Shown in pieces: positions 27,455-42,384 of a DNA stretch of 64,000 nt; positions within the stretch are counted from its first letter, which is position 1; each line of letters begins with the position of its first letter. The translations under genes were made by a program, and so were the position numbers. Below the pieces are notes generated by a model. That model ran no database searches. It was not told where the DNA came from and was given only the letters and a program-made list of their open reading frames with translations. This DNA is from Metopolophium dirhodum (lineage: Eukaryota > Arthropoda > Insecta > Hemiptera > Aphididae), in assembly GCF_019925205.1 (NCBI RefSeq), contig NC_083568.1:3958237-4022236 (forward strand), given 5' to 3'.

Positions 27455-28072
27455 TTTAGATTCTGAGCGAAGCGAAACGATGAATGTATTGATTTTACAA
27501 TGATGTATTTTTTTTTTATTTTTTTTTTGTGTCGTCTTTACCTTTTAGGACAGTAAAAGTGCTTGGATTTTCTTCAACAGTAACTTTTCTGATAGGAAAG
27601 TGAATCTAGTTGGTACTTTGGGGGATCAAAAGTAAAAATTTCCCAGTAGTTTTCAAAAACAACGTGAAAAACAAAAGAAAATTAAGGAAAAACGGGAATT
27701 TTTACGCAAAATTTGTTTTCGAGAAAACGATTTTGGTTTTTGCTGCAACTCTAAAACAAATTATCGTAGGTACATTTTGTCAAATTTTGACAACATTTAA
27801 TAATTATTTTGTAGTTAAAAATGTATAAAACGTTCAACTTTTATAGCTATAAGGATTGAAAATTTAAAACAAGGCTCTACGTTAATAGGTTATATATAAA
27901 TTACTTTATTTACAATAATATCATAAAATATACTTGGTAATATCATAGGCTGGCCAACCGTTTTCGCTCAGAATCGTTTTTCTAATACAATGATATTATA
28001 TCATTGAATAAAATTTAACACCATCCATTACAGTGACCCACTTGTAACCTACTGTACAGCAGAGCGACATCC
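27455..28072 (+). mobile_element. Family-1 repeat, internally deleted copy (about 620 bp)
   Basis: The left ~310 bp and right ~270 bp closely match the copy at 25016-26425, including TTTAGATTCTGAGCGAAGCG, AAAACGGGAATTTTTACGC, TAATTATTTTGTAGTTAAAA, CGCTCAGAATCGTTTTTC and GTAACCTACTGTACAGCAG. The middle ~800 bp of that copy (about 25330-26150) is absent. Close similarity at both ends makes this a deletion derivative of the longer form. The 72-codon frame at 27610-27828 is inside the repeat and is not a gene. Confidence 0.75.
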
Positions 28073-31000
28073 AATGATTTACAAACAGCTATGATAAAAA
28101 TATATAATATAAAAACAACTATAGATAAATAGTATAAAATACGAACATTTTATATTTTCATAATTGTATGATAAGGTCAAGATTAAAAACACAATGTTCG
28201 TGATTACAGTAAAATGGGTTGAACATATTGATAGAAATGTGAGCTTGGAAAATTTACCAGGTAAAATGTACGTTTATTTTACTGAGGATAATTTTTTCCA
28301 CCTCATTTTAAATTTTTTACAAGCGTAGTAACTATTATTAATGTACTATTTTGGTAGTGGTATTTACGAAAATCGGACTAATTCATGCATACATACTGTA
28401 TTTAGTAGATTTACACTTTTTGAAAAGGTTAACACTGTGTCAAACACATATGTTCAATATTATATCGTCACATAATTCCAGTTTGAATTATTTTAAAAAT
28501 ATATTTAGTAGGTAGGTCGTAGGTGATGTCTACTTAAGTACATTTCATTTATATAGAAGTGCATATATACATTTCATTATTATATTTATTTTAATATATT
28601 TCTTTTTCTCCTATAAGTGTTATAAATTCAATAGATGAAAATGTATGCATACATGTAATACAAATATTAAAGTTATATTGTTTTATAGAAGTTAACATTT
28701 TTATTTCATGAATCATTTTTTGTTCCGAATGAAACAAGTAGTTTTAGTTTATGCAACGAATATTTAATAATAATACAAGTTTTTTTCCTATGAACACAAT
28801 TTTAAGAATAAGACAGTAAGCTATACCTAAGTAGATAGTTAAAATAGAAAACAAAATTCATTATAATTGTATGTACGGTGTACATATTTAATTAATAATT
28901 TAACGATTTTAAAATTGTGAGGAATATTTTAACGGTAAATTCCACATATTTACATATAATGGGAAACGAGGCGTACACCAAAATTACTCAAAGAGAGAAA
29001 AAACACTTTTACCCTACTTAGAGTTAATCCTATAAGACGAAATACCGTAAATGGAAGATTTTTTTTATGTTATTGCGTATTTATAAAATAATTTGTGTAC
29101 ACAAGATATTATAATAATACGAATATTGGCATAAATTTATAATAAAATAATAATATAATAAAATAATTTTCTGATATTATATGGAATGAGATAGCCAAAT
29201 TGCCGTGTCACCAGTCGACAAGGCGTAAAATTATCTACAAAATAAATGTATACTTACATAGTATTTTTATTTATAAAAATTATACCCTTTTCACGAACGC
29301 CGTCCTATTATATTAATATTTTATACCGTTTTGTATTTGTACTATAGATTGTATTTTACTCTTGCATAATTTAATGAATATCTTCTGGTATAACCAATTA
29401 TTTCAACTAAGTGGATCTGATACTACCTTCAACCATAAGGTGATTTATAAATATTTTCTAAGAAAATATTCCTCAATCATTTTTGTAAGTTATATGCATG
29501 ATTTTTTAGTTATAATCTATACATTATTCAACAATATACTAATTTTGGTAGCATTTAAAAAATGTAATACGTCAAGTTGGTCATAAAAAGGGCCTTTATT
29601 GAATACATTATAAACAATTCAAATTATACTTGAGTAGGTATTGTTATAACTTATAACTATTATAAATTATAATATAATAATTTTAAAAAAATTAACTAAA
29701 TAATCTACTTAAATTTCACATTTGTATACAAGTTTGCATTAGTCTTTACATAAAAAGTGATAAAACCTTCAATTTTTAAAGGAATTTAGTATAAGTAATG
29801 ATTTATCATTATTCATTACCCACTAACTTTGTAGCTCCTTCAGCATTGCATATTATTACTCTACCACTATTACCTAATTTGAAATAAAATAAATCATAAA
29901 ACCAATTTTTTCTAATAGGATGATTATTTTAAACTGCTAATTTTATTCACTATGATTTTAACGGTTTTTATAGTAGCTTCCAATTTACGAAAGCATAACA
30001 TCGTTATTCGTTCATCGTCCCACTTAGAATTAAACATTAATGACTTAAGTTTTTTCAACTATATTTTGTAATAATTTCATAACTACAGTTTCAGTTTCTA
30101 ATATAAGGTAACCTCTACGTTTTATATAAATTAGGTTAAATCTTACTATACGATATTATACCAATATAAAATAGACTGATAATTAAATTTTAAATAAAAT
30201 AATTTATCTTCTAGTCCAAGTATTCACTTTTATTGACATCAGTAAATATTTTTTATTTTATTAACATATATTATCTACCTTATTTTTAAATTTTTAATAA
30301 CCGTTTGTTTCGTAAAATTACCTTATGCAATGTGAAGTTGTATATTTATTTTTTTAACATCTTTTTATCCGTTTTATTCGTGTGATTTCCCCAAGGGCTT
30401 ACACTCTGACCACGCAGAAATAGAAAACTCGAGGACTTTTATTTGTGTTAATAACGTTGTGTGAATTATTGCTTTTTTTCAAAAAAAATTATCCCTTGAA
30501 TATAGTACCTATACGTTGTGTAAGTTATACAAGTGCAACGAATTCTATTACCTACAATTATTTAAAAAATAATATATAATGATTATTATGTTTGATTTCC
30601 ATTCCTTACATATGGTGCTTTAATCGGTTTGAGCAATTATTCTGTTTCTAAAACAAATTTATTATTATAATTTCTACAATACTCTAAACCTAATTTATTG
30701 TTTTTTCCATATGCAGCCGATTAATATATTTTAAATATTGATCTTACATGTGTTATCAGTTGCACTGTTTCAGATACTTATAGAACGAAATGAGTTGAGA
30801 AAAAAATATTTAAATTGATCATAATATTATATTAGTTTAACAATACACATATAATACAATACCAATCTCATAATTTATTATTACCTTTATATTTACTGAA
30901 TATGTATAAGACATTCTTAAATGAAAATTGAATGTTTAATTCTTAAAAGATGATTCCTGTATATTGTTGATTTAATAAAATTTTTCATTTATATTCGTTG

Positions 31001-34000
31001 GAAAAAAGTGTATTTGCATATATATTATTTATCTATAAATATACCTTTATAACAACTACATTGAATTGCAAAACTTTTATTTTCTCCAGTTTTTATTTTT
31101 TATTATTGTATTCAAAATATAAGTAACCACACTACGTATATAGATAAAAAATATTTCAAAAGGCATATTTATTAAGAATATAAATGGATCAGTGTTCAAA
31201 ACTTTTGATTTGCATAGTCTATTTGCGCATAAATTAGAAAATTTATAATTAAAATGTATAAAAATAATAACTGTAACTAAAAATTGTAGCTATAAACGTA
31301 TCTTATTATAACTTAGGTACTATAACAACATGATAATTGTAAGCAGTTGTTTACACACTTTTGTGATATGGTTAAACTTATACAAATTAAACACTGTGTC
31401 GGTAAGCCTCGAGTTATTTATTGCAAGATTTTAATAATTAAAATGTGCATCGTCACCAGTGATTGATATAAGTACGTATTAAACATTTCAACATTTTTAA
31501 TTATCACTGACATAATACATTGGCATATTGAGTTGTTCTCGAACTATTCATTTATGTGACGCCTATGTGACTTGCTAGCATTTGACAGTGGTTGCTCGAG
31601 TGGTGGACTTATGCTCGATGTTGAATGAGATTTCATAAGATATTGTAAGATTTTACTGACGGAGGTGTCACAAAGGCATATTATACAAAACTTTATTACA
31701 TGATTTATTGCTTGAAGGTGACTCATGAAGGGTTTTGTACTTTTGTTACTCTTGCCGTATTGGTATTATTATATGGCAATTACAAAGTTCTTCACGAAAT
31801 TCTTACATTGGTCTTAACTCTTGAGAGCAAAACCAAATTGCTCTTTACTAAATAAATACAATAAAAGAAAATTAAATCAGAATCAATGATGTTAGTTTTG
31901 TTATTATTTTTCGTGGTTGGAAGAGGTAAAATTCACTCTGTGACACTTCCTTCTTGGTATCGCCACTTATCGCTTTGTCATGCCAATCGGACAATCTACC
32001 TATTATGTGCTCTCAATGTAGAGCTATCCCTTTCCTGATTCACAATTTCCGTATTCAATCACTATTGCTGACTGTAGGTATTGCTTATAAATTATTTACG
32101 GATTTTAAATTGATAAAAACCTACTAATAATATTACTACTATATTGCTACTATTTCTACCACTACAACTCATTAATAAATGAAAAATGTATTTTATTCTG
32201 TCACAAAAGAAACATAATACTTTTGCTTAAAATAATACAACTTAATATCTAGAGAACTTTATATGTAACACAATTATACTCTTCGCGTTATTTATTATTC
32301 AATAACTAATTTGTTAGCTTCTATGAATCGCATGCTTACATGAATGGTTTTTGAGTCGTTATTATGATTATTTTTTAATATTACACGGATAGTTATGGAT
32401 TTTTACTTTAATAATAATAGTACCTATGTTATACATAATTTAAATAATATAACAGCCAATTGGCATTTAATCAATACTTTATTTTTAAAGTTTTTAAACC
32501 ATATTACTTGAAATACATTTTTGTGTATTTTCTAACAATTTAGAGTACAAGTACCTAGCCACCTAGGTAGGCACTTAATGTTTAATGAATGAAATTTTTT
32601 TAAATTGAATTTAACTGAATTATTTGTATTATTAAATTCATAAAAACGATCAAACTATTTGTTTAAATAATAAATGTACTTAAAAGTGTCTGTTTATCAA
32701 CATCTGGTCCACTACAAAATCAATATTTCTATATAATATACACTATAACAAACTATCACATTATATAATAATGTACTATATTATTATAGAGTGCACTTGC
32801 ACGTAAAAAAAATGAATTACAAATAACAAGCATTATAAAAAAACGTGTCTAGACGTAATATGAGTAACTACGAAATGCAATTTAGTCTTTATGAAGAAAT
32901 TGTGTTGCATTAAAACATACCCATATCCTGATATTATATACTTTTTAAAAATGTGTAGATGTTAGAATATTACGATTACAGTTAAGAAGAATATTTCAGT
33001 AATCCCACATTAAATGAAATTATTTACTTGTATAGTTTTGTTTATGCCGGTATTTACAAATTTACAATTAGGTGAATTTCAGATTTAACGGGAAAATTGT
33101 AACAATATGGTACGTTTAAAATACAACAAATCGATCGCTTATAACTAGAAAAATATGTATTTTCACTAGATTCCAAACATAACATTCAAAATTAACAGAG
33201 ATGTTTAATACGAGTACAAAAAGCAGACATTAAAATTACTGTAAGAAGCGTTCAGCGAATATTCACACCGCTTTAAATACAGTAAATGTCTTGTTTATTA
33301 CGAAGTATTGTCCATTTGAAATTACTGTGAAAAACTATAAAAATCTCACTACAAATCGATTTCAGTAAAAAAAAAAAAACACGTTACATAATAATTAAAA
33401 AGACGCGGATCGATTGTGAAAATATTATAATATTTTAGTTCCATTAACTCAAAGTGTAATAATATTATTACACTCGTTTCAGCATAGTAAATAATAATAT
33501 TGTTCTGTCGAGCCAACAATAACAATATTAATATAAACATAGTAATAACACGAGGCAGGTAGTCATCACGATAAAAGTCGTTGACGACACCGATGCATCG
33601 AAATTGCCTGAACGCTGCGCCGTGTCATCAGCTCTGACGTCGAACAATAATAATATAATATTATAATATTATTGACACGTCGATTGAATATTATTATTAT
33701 TCATTTTTATTGATCTGAATTAACATAGTGACGGACATTTCCTGTAATATATGTCTAATTTATGTAACATTATTTTTTTTAACTAAAATACCTCGTTATT
33801 GTACCTTTGGTAATTTTTAAGTTGTTAGATTATTACATTTTACAACTTTAATGTATTTAAAAAAAAAAAAATTATAATTCATTCAACGATAATTCTGTGT
33901 TTGGCCCCCGAGTGCTGAGTCAAGTATGGTATGTTGTAACTGGCGAGATAATTTCTGGAATTCAGTTATGATGTGTTTGACTGTGAGTAGTGAGTACTGT

Positions 34001-34358
34001 GTCACAAGTATGTTATATTACATATTGGTTGGCTATTATTTGCCATTGGGTATCAACGATTTGGTCTTGTATGACCAATGCGTATTGTCGTTTCTTATAT
34101 TATATTTAGATCAGGATTTTTCAATCCAATGATATTATTGCTTTCGATTTACCTCAGTTTTGAATTCTATGTTTTTGTCAGTGGGTTTGCATTTTGCCTT
34201 GAAATTTGATTTTAATTATAAGTCCTTTATTTGTTTCGATTGGATTGTCTACTGCAGAGGTTGTAATATTTAAGACCCATGCGTGTTACTGATTCTGCCG
34301 ATTTTTCAGCTTCTCGATCTGCTCGTTCGCGTCCTCCTGTGTTGCTGTGCCCGGTATC
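28073..34358. other. AT-rich nongenic DNA
   Basis: No coding region supported. The frames at 29362-29586, 33349-33540 (minus) and 33926-34132 have no motif. The 60-codon minus-strand frame at 31726-31544 is somewhat less AT-driven and rich in S, H and P, but has no homology I recognise. CpG content rises at 33540-33660. At 33926-34358 the sequence becomes more balanced in composition, leading into an inverted-repeat element. Confidence 0.5.
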
Positions 34359-34600
34359 TATACTCTTTTTCACATAAGAATGGACCACTCGGCCGACGAA
34401 AACTCGTTTTGTTCGTGCATGCCCACCACAATCCGGACATCGGTGAGAGTTTTAACACGGGCGTCCGACGGCCAACGACAGCCGGAGATGACTGTCGACC
34501 AATCACAGAACGCATAGCCATCGCCTGGAAGGTCAGGCACTGTTCGGCGGCTCAGTCTGCATGCACGAAAGCGGTTCATTCTTATGTGAAAAAGAGTATA
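34359..34600. mobile_element. 242-bp inverted-repeat element, GC-rich interior
   Basis: The arms at 34359-34386 and 34573-34600 are inverted repeats matching at 27 of 28 positions; each begins TATACTCTTTTTCACATAAG when read from outside in. The 186-bp interior is far richer in G and C than the region. TA sits at both outer edges, as would fit a Tc1/mariner-type TA target duplication followed by a TIR starting TACTC. This points to a small MITE. Several overlapping frames exist here (plus 34283-34654; minus 34306-34521, 34370-34579 and part of 34533-34922). They reflect lack of stop codons in GC-rich DNA rather than a gene. Confidence 0.6.
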
Positions 34601-34769
34601 AATGAAGGTAATATTTTTGTTTCCGTCCTACCTGTCTCGAATGTTTTTGCCTGAATATTATTATCAACATAATCAGCATCATCATCACGGTGTAATAATA
34701 ATTATAAAGTAGACACTCGTATTCAAGAATGAAATATATAATTATATAGGTAAATATTATAATAATATC

Positions 34770-35140
34770 GTTCAACCTCGTCGCACACCGTCGAGTTTGA
34801 TGAGACGACGTTCGATAAACACCGCGAATGATCGTGCATCCGACAATGGAAAACGTCTTAAAATATATAGCCTTACGCGTTAAATATACGAGCCTTTTGA
34901 AACGCAGTTTCCGCGCGTACACACACCATCGCGGTATTGTTTAAAGCGTACAATAAATTCAACACCACTTCTTAGACGGCTTTTGTCATCGCCGACGACT
35001 GTGTGTACAATACGCACACTGCGCACCGTTTGTTCGATCTGTTATAATAGATTCGACCGACAACGGAGTGATAATAGCGCCAACGCGTATTAAATCGTAC
35101 GACGCGCGGTTTAATCGAATACGATTTGTTCACTGTGTGT
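34770..35140. other. CpG-rich block
   Basis: CG dinucleotides are dense here (for example CGCGTACAC, CGACGCGCGG, GCGCCAACGCG), in sharp contrast to the AT-rich flanks. No convincing frame or splice structure is visible. This could be a promoter-proximal or 5' UTR region of a gene outside the recognisable sequence, but that is only suggested by composition. Confidence 0.35.
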
Positions 35141-38100
35141 CTTGTTTATTTTTCGTATGAACGAATATATATTGTGATTTTACATTTAATCCGTCTCCAT
35201 GAATATAATTGCGGCTGTTCAATTTAGTTTTTGACAAAAAACGTTTATGTTAATGTTCGCTGGTGGTTTGAAAACGACTGACAATTTTTTTTTATTATTA
35301 TAATCATTTTGAATATAGGACAAATTTCGCGTTATTTAAATAAATTATTCGCTCATTTCTTACAGTATTATGACAAAGAATGAGATAGTTTATTATTTTA
35401 CTTTTCAAATGGTTTATAATAATAAGCCGTACGCGTAAGGTACCTGCAGCTACAATATAATTTATTTTATTTTTAACGATTGTTGTTTAATTATTAAATC
35501 TATCAGCGTTTAGGTACGAGTCAAACACCACAAAATATACATAATTTCCTAAAAACCCTCATTATTTATATAGTTATATCTATAATTTATGTTAATACTC
35601 TTACACATCTCTTAAACGTTTATAGTAGAAATATTGTTTGAGCAATATTATTTTCAGAACTCACAATAATTATGGTAAAGTACTGTGTATGACGGATGTA
35701 AAGATTTTAATCAATTTTAATTTTTAAGATTTAAAGAGATTGAACAATCATTAATTTAGACTACCTATGAGAATATAACAATAATAAAAATGGTAGATAA
35801 CTATATAGGTGCTAAATACTAATTGGTAGTAGCTTACGTTGAACTGTTTAGATGTCTGGTCGTCCCAAACATCAGTATTTTTTAACTCATCTATTGTTAA
35901 AGCTTTCGTTAATATGTACAGTTTCGTATTTTAAGTGTATTATATAGATTTGATATTAAATTTTTGATATAATAGTTATATTGAATTAATCTTAAGAAAC
36001 GATTGAAAATTGACCACCAAGGTCAACTTTATTTATACATCAATTTATTTTGAATAACGTCCAAAAAGCAAGATGAATTATTGTATAATACATATAAAAA
36101 GTATAAAATATAATCATAATGGTTTTTATAACTATAAAGTATACTTTTTTATTATATTCTGAAAAGAGCAATGAATGTATTGATTTTACAATGATGTTTG
36201 TTTTTAACAGTTATTTTAATGTATTTTACCTAGCTGAAAACAAAAAAAAAGTTCAAGAACTTGTAATTTATTACAAAGGAGAACATTACAGGGTATTGCG
36301 ATAAACTATTAATAAACTTGTTATTTATTGAGAATTTTGAATATTGGGTTTGATTTAATTATATGGCTGATAAAATGAAATCCAGTCTCGTATTTCTAAA
36401 AAATCAACAATTTTATTAAATGTTTAAACATAGATGTAGGTTTAACTATTCGTTTAAAAGTGTTTAATCAAAACATCAGAGGTAGAGACTACGCATGTTT
36501 AGTTTTCAAGACATTAAAAAAAAATAATGTTTCATTATTAATTTTAATATATTTTCAGATTTCTTATTGCATTACGCTAGCTTCATCGTTACAGTAGACA
36601 AAATATAGGTATATTTTCGAAAAAAAAAAACAGACTGTGTCGAATCCCCTTAAAATAGATCCGTGGCACACTATACAGAAGCGCCAAACACACATCATAT
36701 TATATCAAAGTACTTGAGAATTGTTTGGATAGCTAATGCAATCTTTTTTTATATATTTATATCATTAATTTTAGGATGGAAAATATAAATTCTGTACCAT
36801 ATATTATTCGAGTAAAAAAATGAATAAATAAACTTGTCCACTGCTTAATGATTAGGTAAGGTTTGTTGGTTATAAAACGAAAATCTCTTTTCAAAACTAT
36901 CATGGAAAATATCTTTTAAAAATAATAACTTTGAGGTTAACCTCAATAATTCAACGAATACACTTTGAACTATAGATTTTCATGTCAATATTACAGTTTA
37001 ATAGAATTCAGCCGTTGAAATTTGCATATTATGAAAACTACTTTGCACATGGTTTGACATAACATTTGGATGGACACTAAAGTCTAAAATATGTGTTATT
37101 ACAGTATTATAAAACAAAATTGACAAGACGTGATGGTATACAGAATACAAAAATAAATTTTTATTATTATCATTTAAATAGAACATTTTTTCTTTTATTT
37201 TGATTGACTACGTTTTTTATGATAATCAATTAGGTATAATCAAAATAACATTTTTGTTCGATCGATTACACATAATAATAATATGTACATAATGGACTAA
37301 GTGTAAAGTGTATATAGTTTAACCGATATTCTATCCACGATATTTTAAAACAAAATTAAAAGTATAATGGCTATTATTCGCACTTTGGGAAAGGTAATTT
37401 GTTTTCAGTTGGTAGTAATGGATGAAATGTCGTATTACATTTAAACCAAATATAATCTGTTTTTGAAGACAAATTTTTGTTCAGAATTAAGTTTATTATA
37501 GTGTTAATAACAGTTTTAAAAGTTATAGTATAAAAAAACCTAGTGACAACATTATATAGGTATAGAGATTATAGTCTGCATAAAGTATGAGTAAACTTAG
37601 ATGGAAATTGAGCATCGCCATGCTAAACATTTTAAAATTATTTTATCAAAACAAATGTTATTATTATACAGTGTCATCTACTTCAAAAGTTTATTTTTCG
37701 TGCACTTTTTCATAAATATTTTTACAATTAGCAGACAATTTTTTTTCATTATTTTCTTTATGTTAATAACAATTGTTGACTTCTGATTATATTTAATAGA
37801 TCTCGAACAAAATTCACCGAAAGCGTATAAATATTGTATTTTACGAAGCTTTTTCTGATTTTCTCATAACACACTTTAACCAATAAAGAAAAAGCTACTA
37901 TAGTTTATTATTTTTGAATTAATTTGAACGATACGGACAATGTTTGCTCGGAAAATAAAATAATACAATAGGTACCTATCGTTGTCTATTAAATAACTTT
38001 ATCGATCCGCTCTGTAGGTGCTTATTCCAAATAACCACATGGAACCAAAACGTATATTCAGTGTTTGTCGCATTAATTATCCATTTTATTATTTAATTCA

Positions 38101-41100
38101 TATAACGAATGATATCGATTTTTCGAATTTAATTTGATTGCATCTTTTTTTTAAACAAATCTTGCATGTGAAAATCGAGGATACTCGTAAAACGATTTCC
38201 GCGGTTCGTATTATTTATGTCGATCGCAATTCTCGCTCGGGAGGTATTATATCGTCGTGGTAACTGGTAAAGCGACTATGGTGGTATATGTAAATACGGT
38301 TTATATACCTAATAATAATTATTATCGCTGTCATCGACACCGTACTAATTGATTCGTGTGAAGCTCATTAACAGATTTTCTGACGGATAACTCGACGACA
38401 AAGCAAAATAGATTATCTAAGGTTCATATACCCCCTACAGTATAGAGCGATTTCTCTTATGGGTCGTTAATATTGTCAATGTGGTGTATTGTCCCTCGCC
38501 CCACTAAAAAACACCCGACCGACGCTAACTGAACACCGTAATTTCAACGCGACAACAGGTCTGTTTGAGATGTCTTAGATTATATATACCTAATTAATAC
38601 CTTTAATATAATATTGAAAGCACTATAATGTGCATGGCGTCAAGATGGTTATCTATGTTGTATGTGGTGTAAAATATTACACGCGAGCAGTTGCCTAAAT
38701 AAAATGTCATCGGTTATCTTAATAATTATAAAAATAATTTAAAAGTTGTAGGTACTGAAAACTGTTGATGAATAGCAAGACATAAGCGTAATTAACATAA
38801 TTCTATTGTAATTGCCATGTACAATGTATATAAATAATAATATTTTATTAAGCAATCATTTCATTTGTATTGTTGCGATGTACCAATAGATGTCTTTTAA
38901 TTTTTTAACAAGTATATGTATACCGACTAATTTTATTCTTTAAAGTTATTAATTATTATACTGATTATTATTTGAAAATAAACTACAAACCCGTTTCAAA
39001 TGTATTACTACGCTACTTTAAACTATGTTCGTTTCAAAGTTAAAGAAGTACATGATTGTAGTAAAGGGAATTTCTTATTCTAATTATATCATGGGTAGTA
39101 GATGCATAGAAAATGTTAATACATGGACACATGGTTCTCTTATGTTGTCAGTAAAATGTACACCAATTGTTCAATAAAATAAATGTTTTGAAAATAATAT
39201 GAATAGCGCTTGTTGCTTAACATTACGCAGTAGATACCTTTTCAATTTCTACTTTTAAATTTCAAATTTGTAACATAAACATAATTTATAGTTTGTTGAC
39301 ACTAGATCTAGTGCAATATTAAAATGTGTATTTTTGTTACAAATTAACTGAAAATAAATAAAAAATAATAGAAACTTACCCGTGAAAACCTTGATGTAAT
39401 ATACATAATATATATTTTAAAACACATGTATATTTTTTGATTTATACAATAATGTATTCAAATCGCCTTAAGCTTGTATAAGTACACTATTTGATTATCT
39501 TCCAGTTTTCGTTATCCCAAAAATTATATTAAAAATAATTTTTAATGTTCGTGTGGTATGATATGGTATTTGTTGATATAACTGAAACAAAAATACACAA
39601 ACATACAGACATTTTTTATATTTCATTGTTGTAGTCTTAAATAAATAAGATAATTTTGGGTTTCTGAATTTTAAAGGTTTTAAACTGTCTTAAAATCAAT
39701 AATAATTCTACGTGTACGTTTACCAACATAATTCCTAGGCGTCTTATAAAATGTCCAGGTAAATTAGGTACTTAATACTCACATTTAAGAGGCATAATAA
39801 AAAATAATATATTATATACCCTAGCACTATCGTCTATCGCAAGACACTTCAATATCAAATATTGACCAAATGTGGGTTACCTCTAAACATGTATTGTTTG
39901 TAAAGAGGAGTACCTAGGTAATTGTATATCTCGTCGAAAGTGTACCTTTCCACTCAATTTTGTACACCAAGATATTAATGCTTGTAAACAGTAAATTAAT
40001 TTTATATACTAAAATAAAACGTAGACTGATAATAACCGTCCTATTAAAAATATAACCTTTTAATATATCTGAAAACTGACGATACCATTTTTATAAATAT
40101 TAACAAATATAGACAATCAACGAGAAACAAATCACTGTGTTATATAATATAAAAATGCTTCAAGTTAAACAAGGGTTAATGGACGATCCAATATTAAATC
40201 CTATGTTTAAAACTTAATTTTAATTTTAGGCAGCTTGCGTGATAAATATTTCATTAATACCGAAAATCACATTATATACCCACTGAATAATAAATTAAAT
40301 ATTATAATAGGTGAATTGTAATTGTTCTCACGTAGATATCCGACATTTACACGCAATAAAATCGTACGAACAGCAATTTAAAATATCACGACTGAAAGAT
40401 TTTAAAACCTTTAAATTATGTCGAATAATCGGAAATTGGATATAAATTAATAATCTTAGTTCCTTCAACAGTATATGTATAAATATAATATAATAGATAC
40501 GAAAAAAAATAATAAATCTTATAGTCTATTATATGCATATTAATATATTCAACAAAATATGTCTGTATGTTACATTTTTACATTTAATATTTAAAAAAAA
40601 AATGAAATAAATAATAATGCAAAATCGTTATGGGTATAAATAATATTAACGAAATATATGATGTATATAATACATATAATAAAAAATTCATTTAATACTG
40701 TATTTATGGGACAATAGAACGATATGTATAGTAACCATAGTGGTTTGTACTATGTATAACATTTATGGGGTAAATGGTAGAGACATATAAATAAAATGAC
40801 TGGTTCGGTTATCATAGGGGTGTAAGTTATTTGCACGTTTTGGGGGAACTTTTAGGTACATTGTACAGTAAATATACATACAAATTTAAACGTACATTTT
40901 CAGTTAATTTAGTGTTATATTGTGTAATCTATTTATTTCTTGAAAAAATCAAATTAATGTTCAATGTAATTTTTTGTCTTGTGTGCTGTGAATAATAAAA
41001 AAGCCAATATTTTATTAATTATGTAAGTACACATTTTTTCCAGGAATATTTATGTTATAAAATTTGATTCTTAAAAATTATGTAGGTATATCTATGTTAA

Positions 41101-42371
41101 TTTAAATATTTTTCCACTGTACCTACTTTTTATTAATTACTATTTTTACTATTAGTTACTAATATCTATTTCACTTATTTAGGTACCTATCATTTTCTTA
41201 AATTGTTTTTAATTTTATTTAGTTTTTGATATAGAATTTAATGTTGATGTAAATTGGTGTTAAATTACCAGATTTATAAACGTAGTACATTAGTATTAAC
41301 TTACTATTAAACAATAATACTAAAATATCTATAAAATTATGTATAATTAATTGAAAATACACGATACGAGTTATCAGTTAATTATTGAAATTGAAATTAA
41401 TTTACTTTGTAAATGCGTACCTATACGTTAACACGAATCGACAAGTAGTTTTCGGCTTAATATTGAAAATAAAATCTAAATGCCGGTCTATTGTAATAAT
41501 AACAAATAATACTTTACTGTCAAAACTTTGTATATTATGTGGTGATGGCGGCCCGAGTATTATACATGGAAAATAATCACGTAGCGCTTATATTATAATA
41601 AAAAAAGAGGGCAGGCAATAAGAAAAAAATAAATATATACCTATAATATTACGGTGCCGATGATAATAATAATATAACGATTGTAACACAGAGAATAAAA
41701 ATAAGTACGCCATCGTCGACGTCATCATCATTATCACATCGCTAAGCATCGACAACAGTCTCGTCTTTATTAAATTTGACGTATACCGTCGTACGCGTGT
41801 CACATATTGGTGGTTTCGAATAGATTTGACAGTATTTCCAGATGAGTTCTCGTGTACACGGTATTATATATCGTTACGGCGAACGTGTGGTTCCGTCTGT
41901 GCACGCACTCGTTAACTTATTTAAACATACCATCCAAAACGGAAATTCGGCCGCCGAGCTTGGCCGTCACGAACAAAGGCGTTTCATAATCTATAAGTTA
42001 TAACTTTACTGGAATTTAATGGACTTTATACATTTGAACGTTTCAATACACCACAAGTTGTTCGGTAAATGTTCGGGAATGCTGAATTTCTCGTTCATTA
42101 TATATTACGAGAACAATAATTATCGTCTATCAAAATTCGAGAATTTATAACTAAATAATATATCTTCCGATTCACGTACCTATGTAACTTTTGTTACTAT
42201 AAGAATTTGATTACAATTTCCGCCTTCATTAATTTATATTATTTTTATTTACATAATATTTTACGTAAGTGTAAGTACTTATGGAATTTTGAAAAAAAAA
42301 ATATTAAATTGTTTGGAGATGAAAACATTTTACGATAGTTTAAATTTAAAATTTAAAAATGTTATTGCAAC
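35141..42371. other. AT-rich nongenic DNA
   Basis: No coding region supported; the frames at 36119-36304, 36998-37186 (minus), 37601-37786, 41385-41576 and 41588-41803 (minus) have no motif. At 36155-36200 'ATTCTGAAAAGAGCAATG' followed by TTGATTTTACAATGATG matches the left end of the family-1 repeat; no right end follows, so it is a fragment. CpG rises modestly at 38170-38300, 38500-38570 and 41700-41990 without a supported frame. Confidence 0.5.
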
Positions 42372-42384
42372 AAAAAAAGTGACC
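42372..42384. repeat. Target-site duplication, left copy (SINE at 42385)
   Basis: AAAAAAAGTGACC directly precedes the SINE head. GTGACC is repeated directly after its poly-A tail at 42677-42682, with the A-run continuous into the tail. This is the mark of target-primed insertion. Confidence 0.85.

Noticed and set aside
31544..31726. 60-codon minus-strand frame rich in S, H and P
   Set aside because: Less AT-driven than most, but short, with no recognisable domain, splice signals or neighbouring coding segments.
34283..34922. Overlapping frames of 69-129 codons on both strands
   Set aside because: They overlap each other in several frames across a GC-rich inverted-repeat element; absence of stops is due to composition and no domain is seen.
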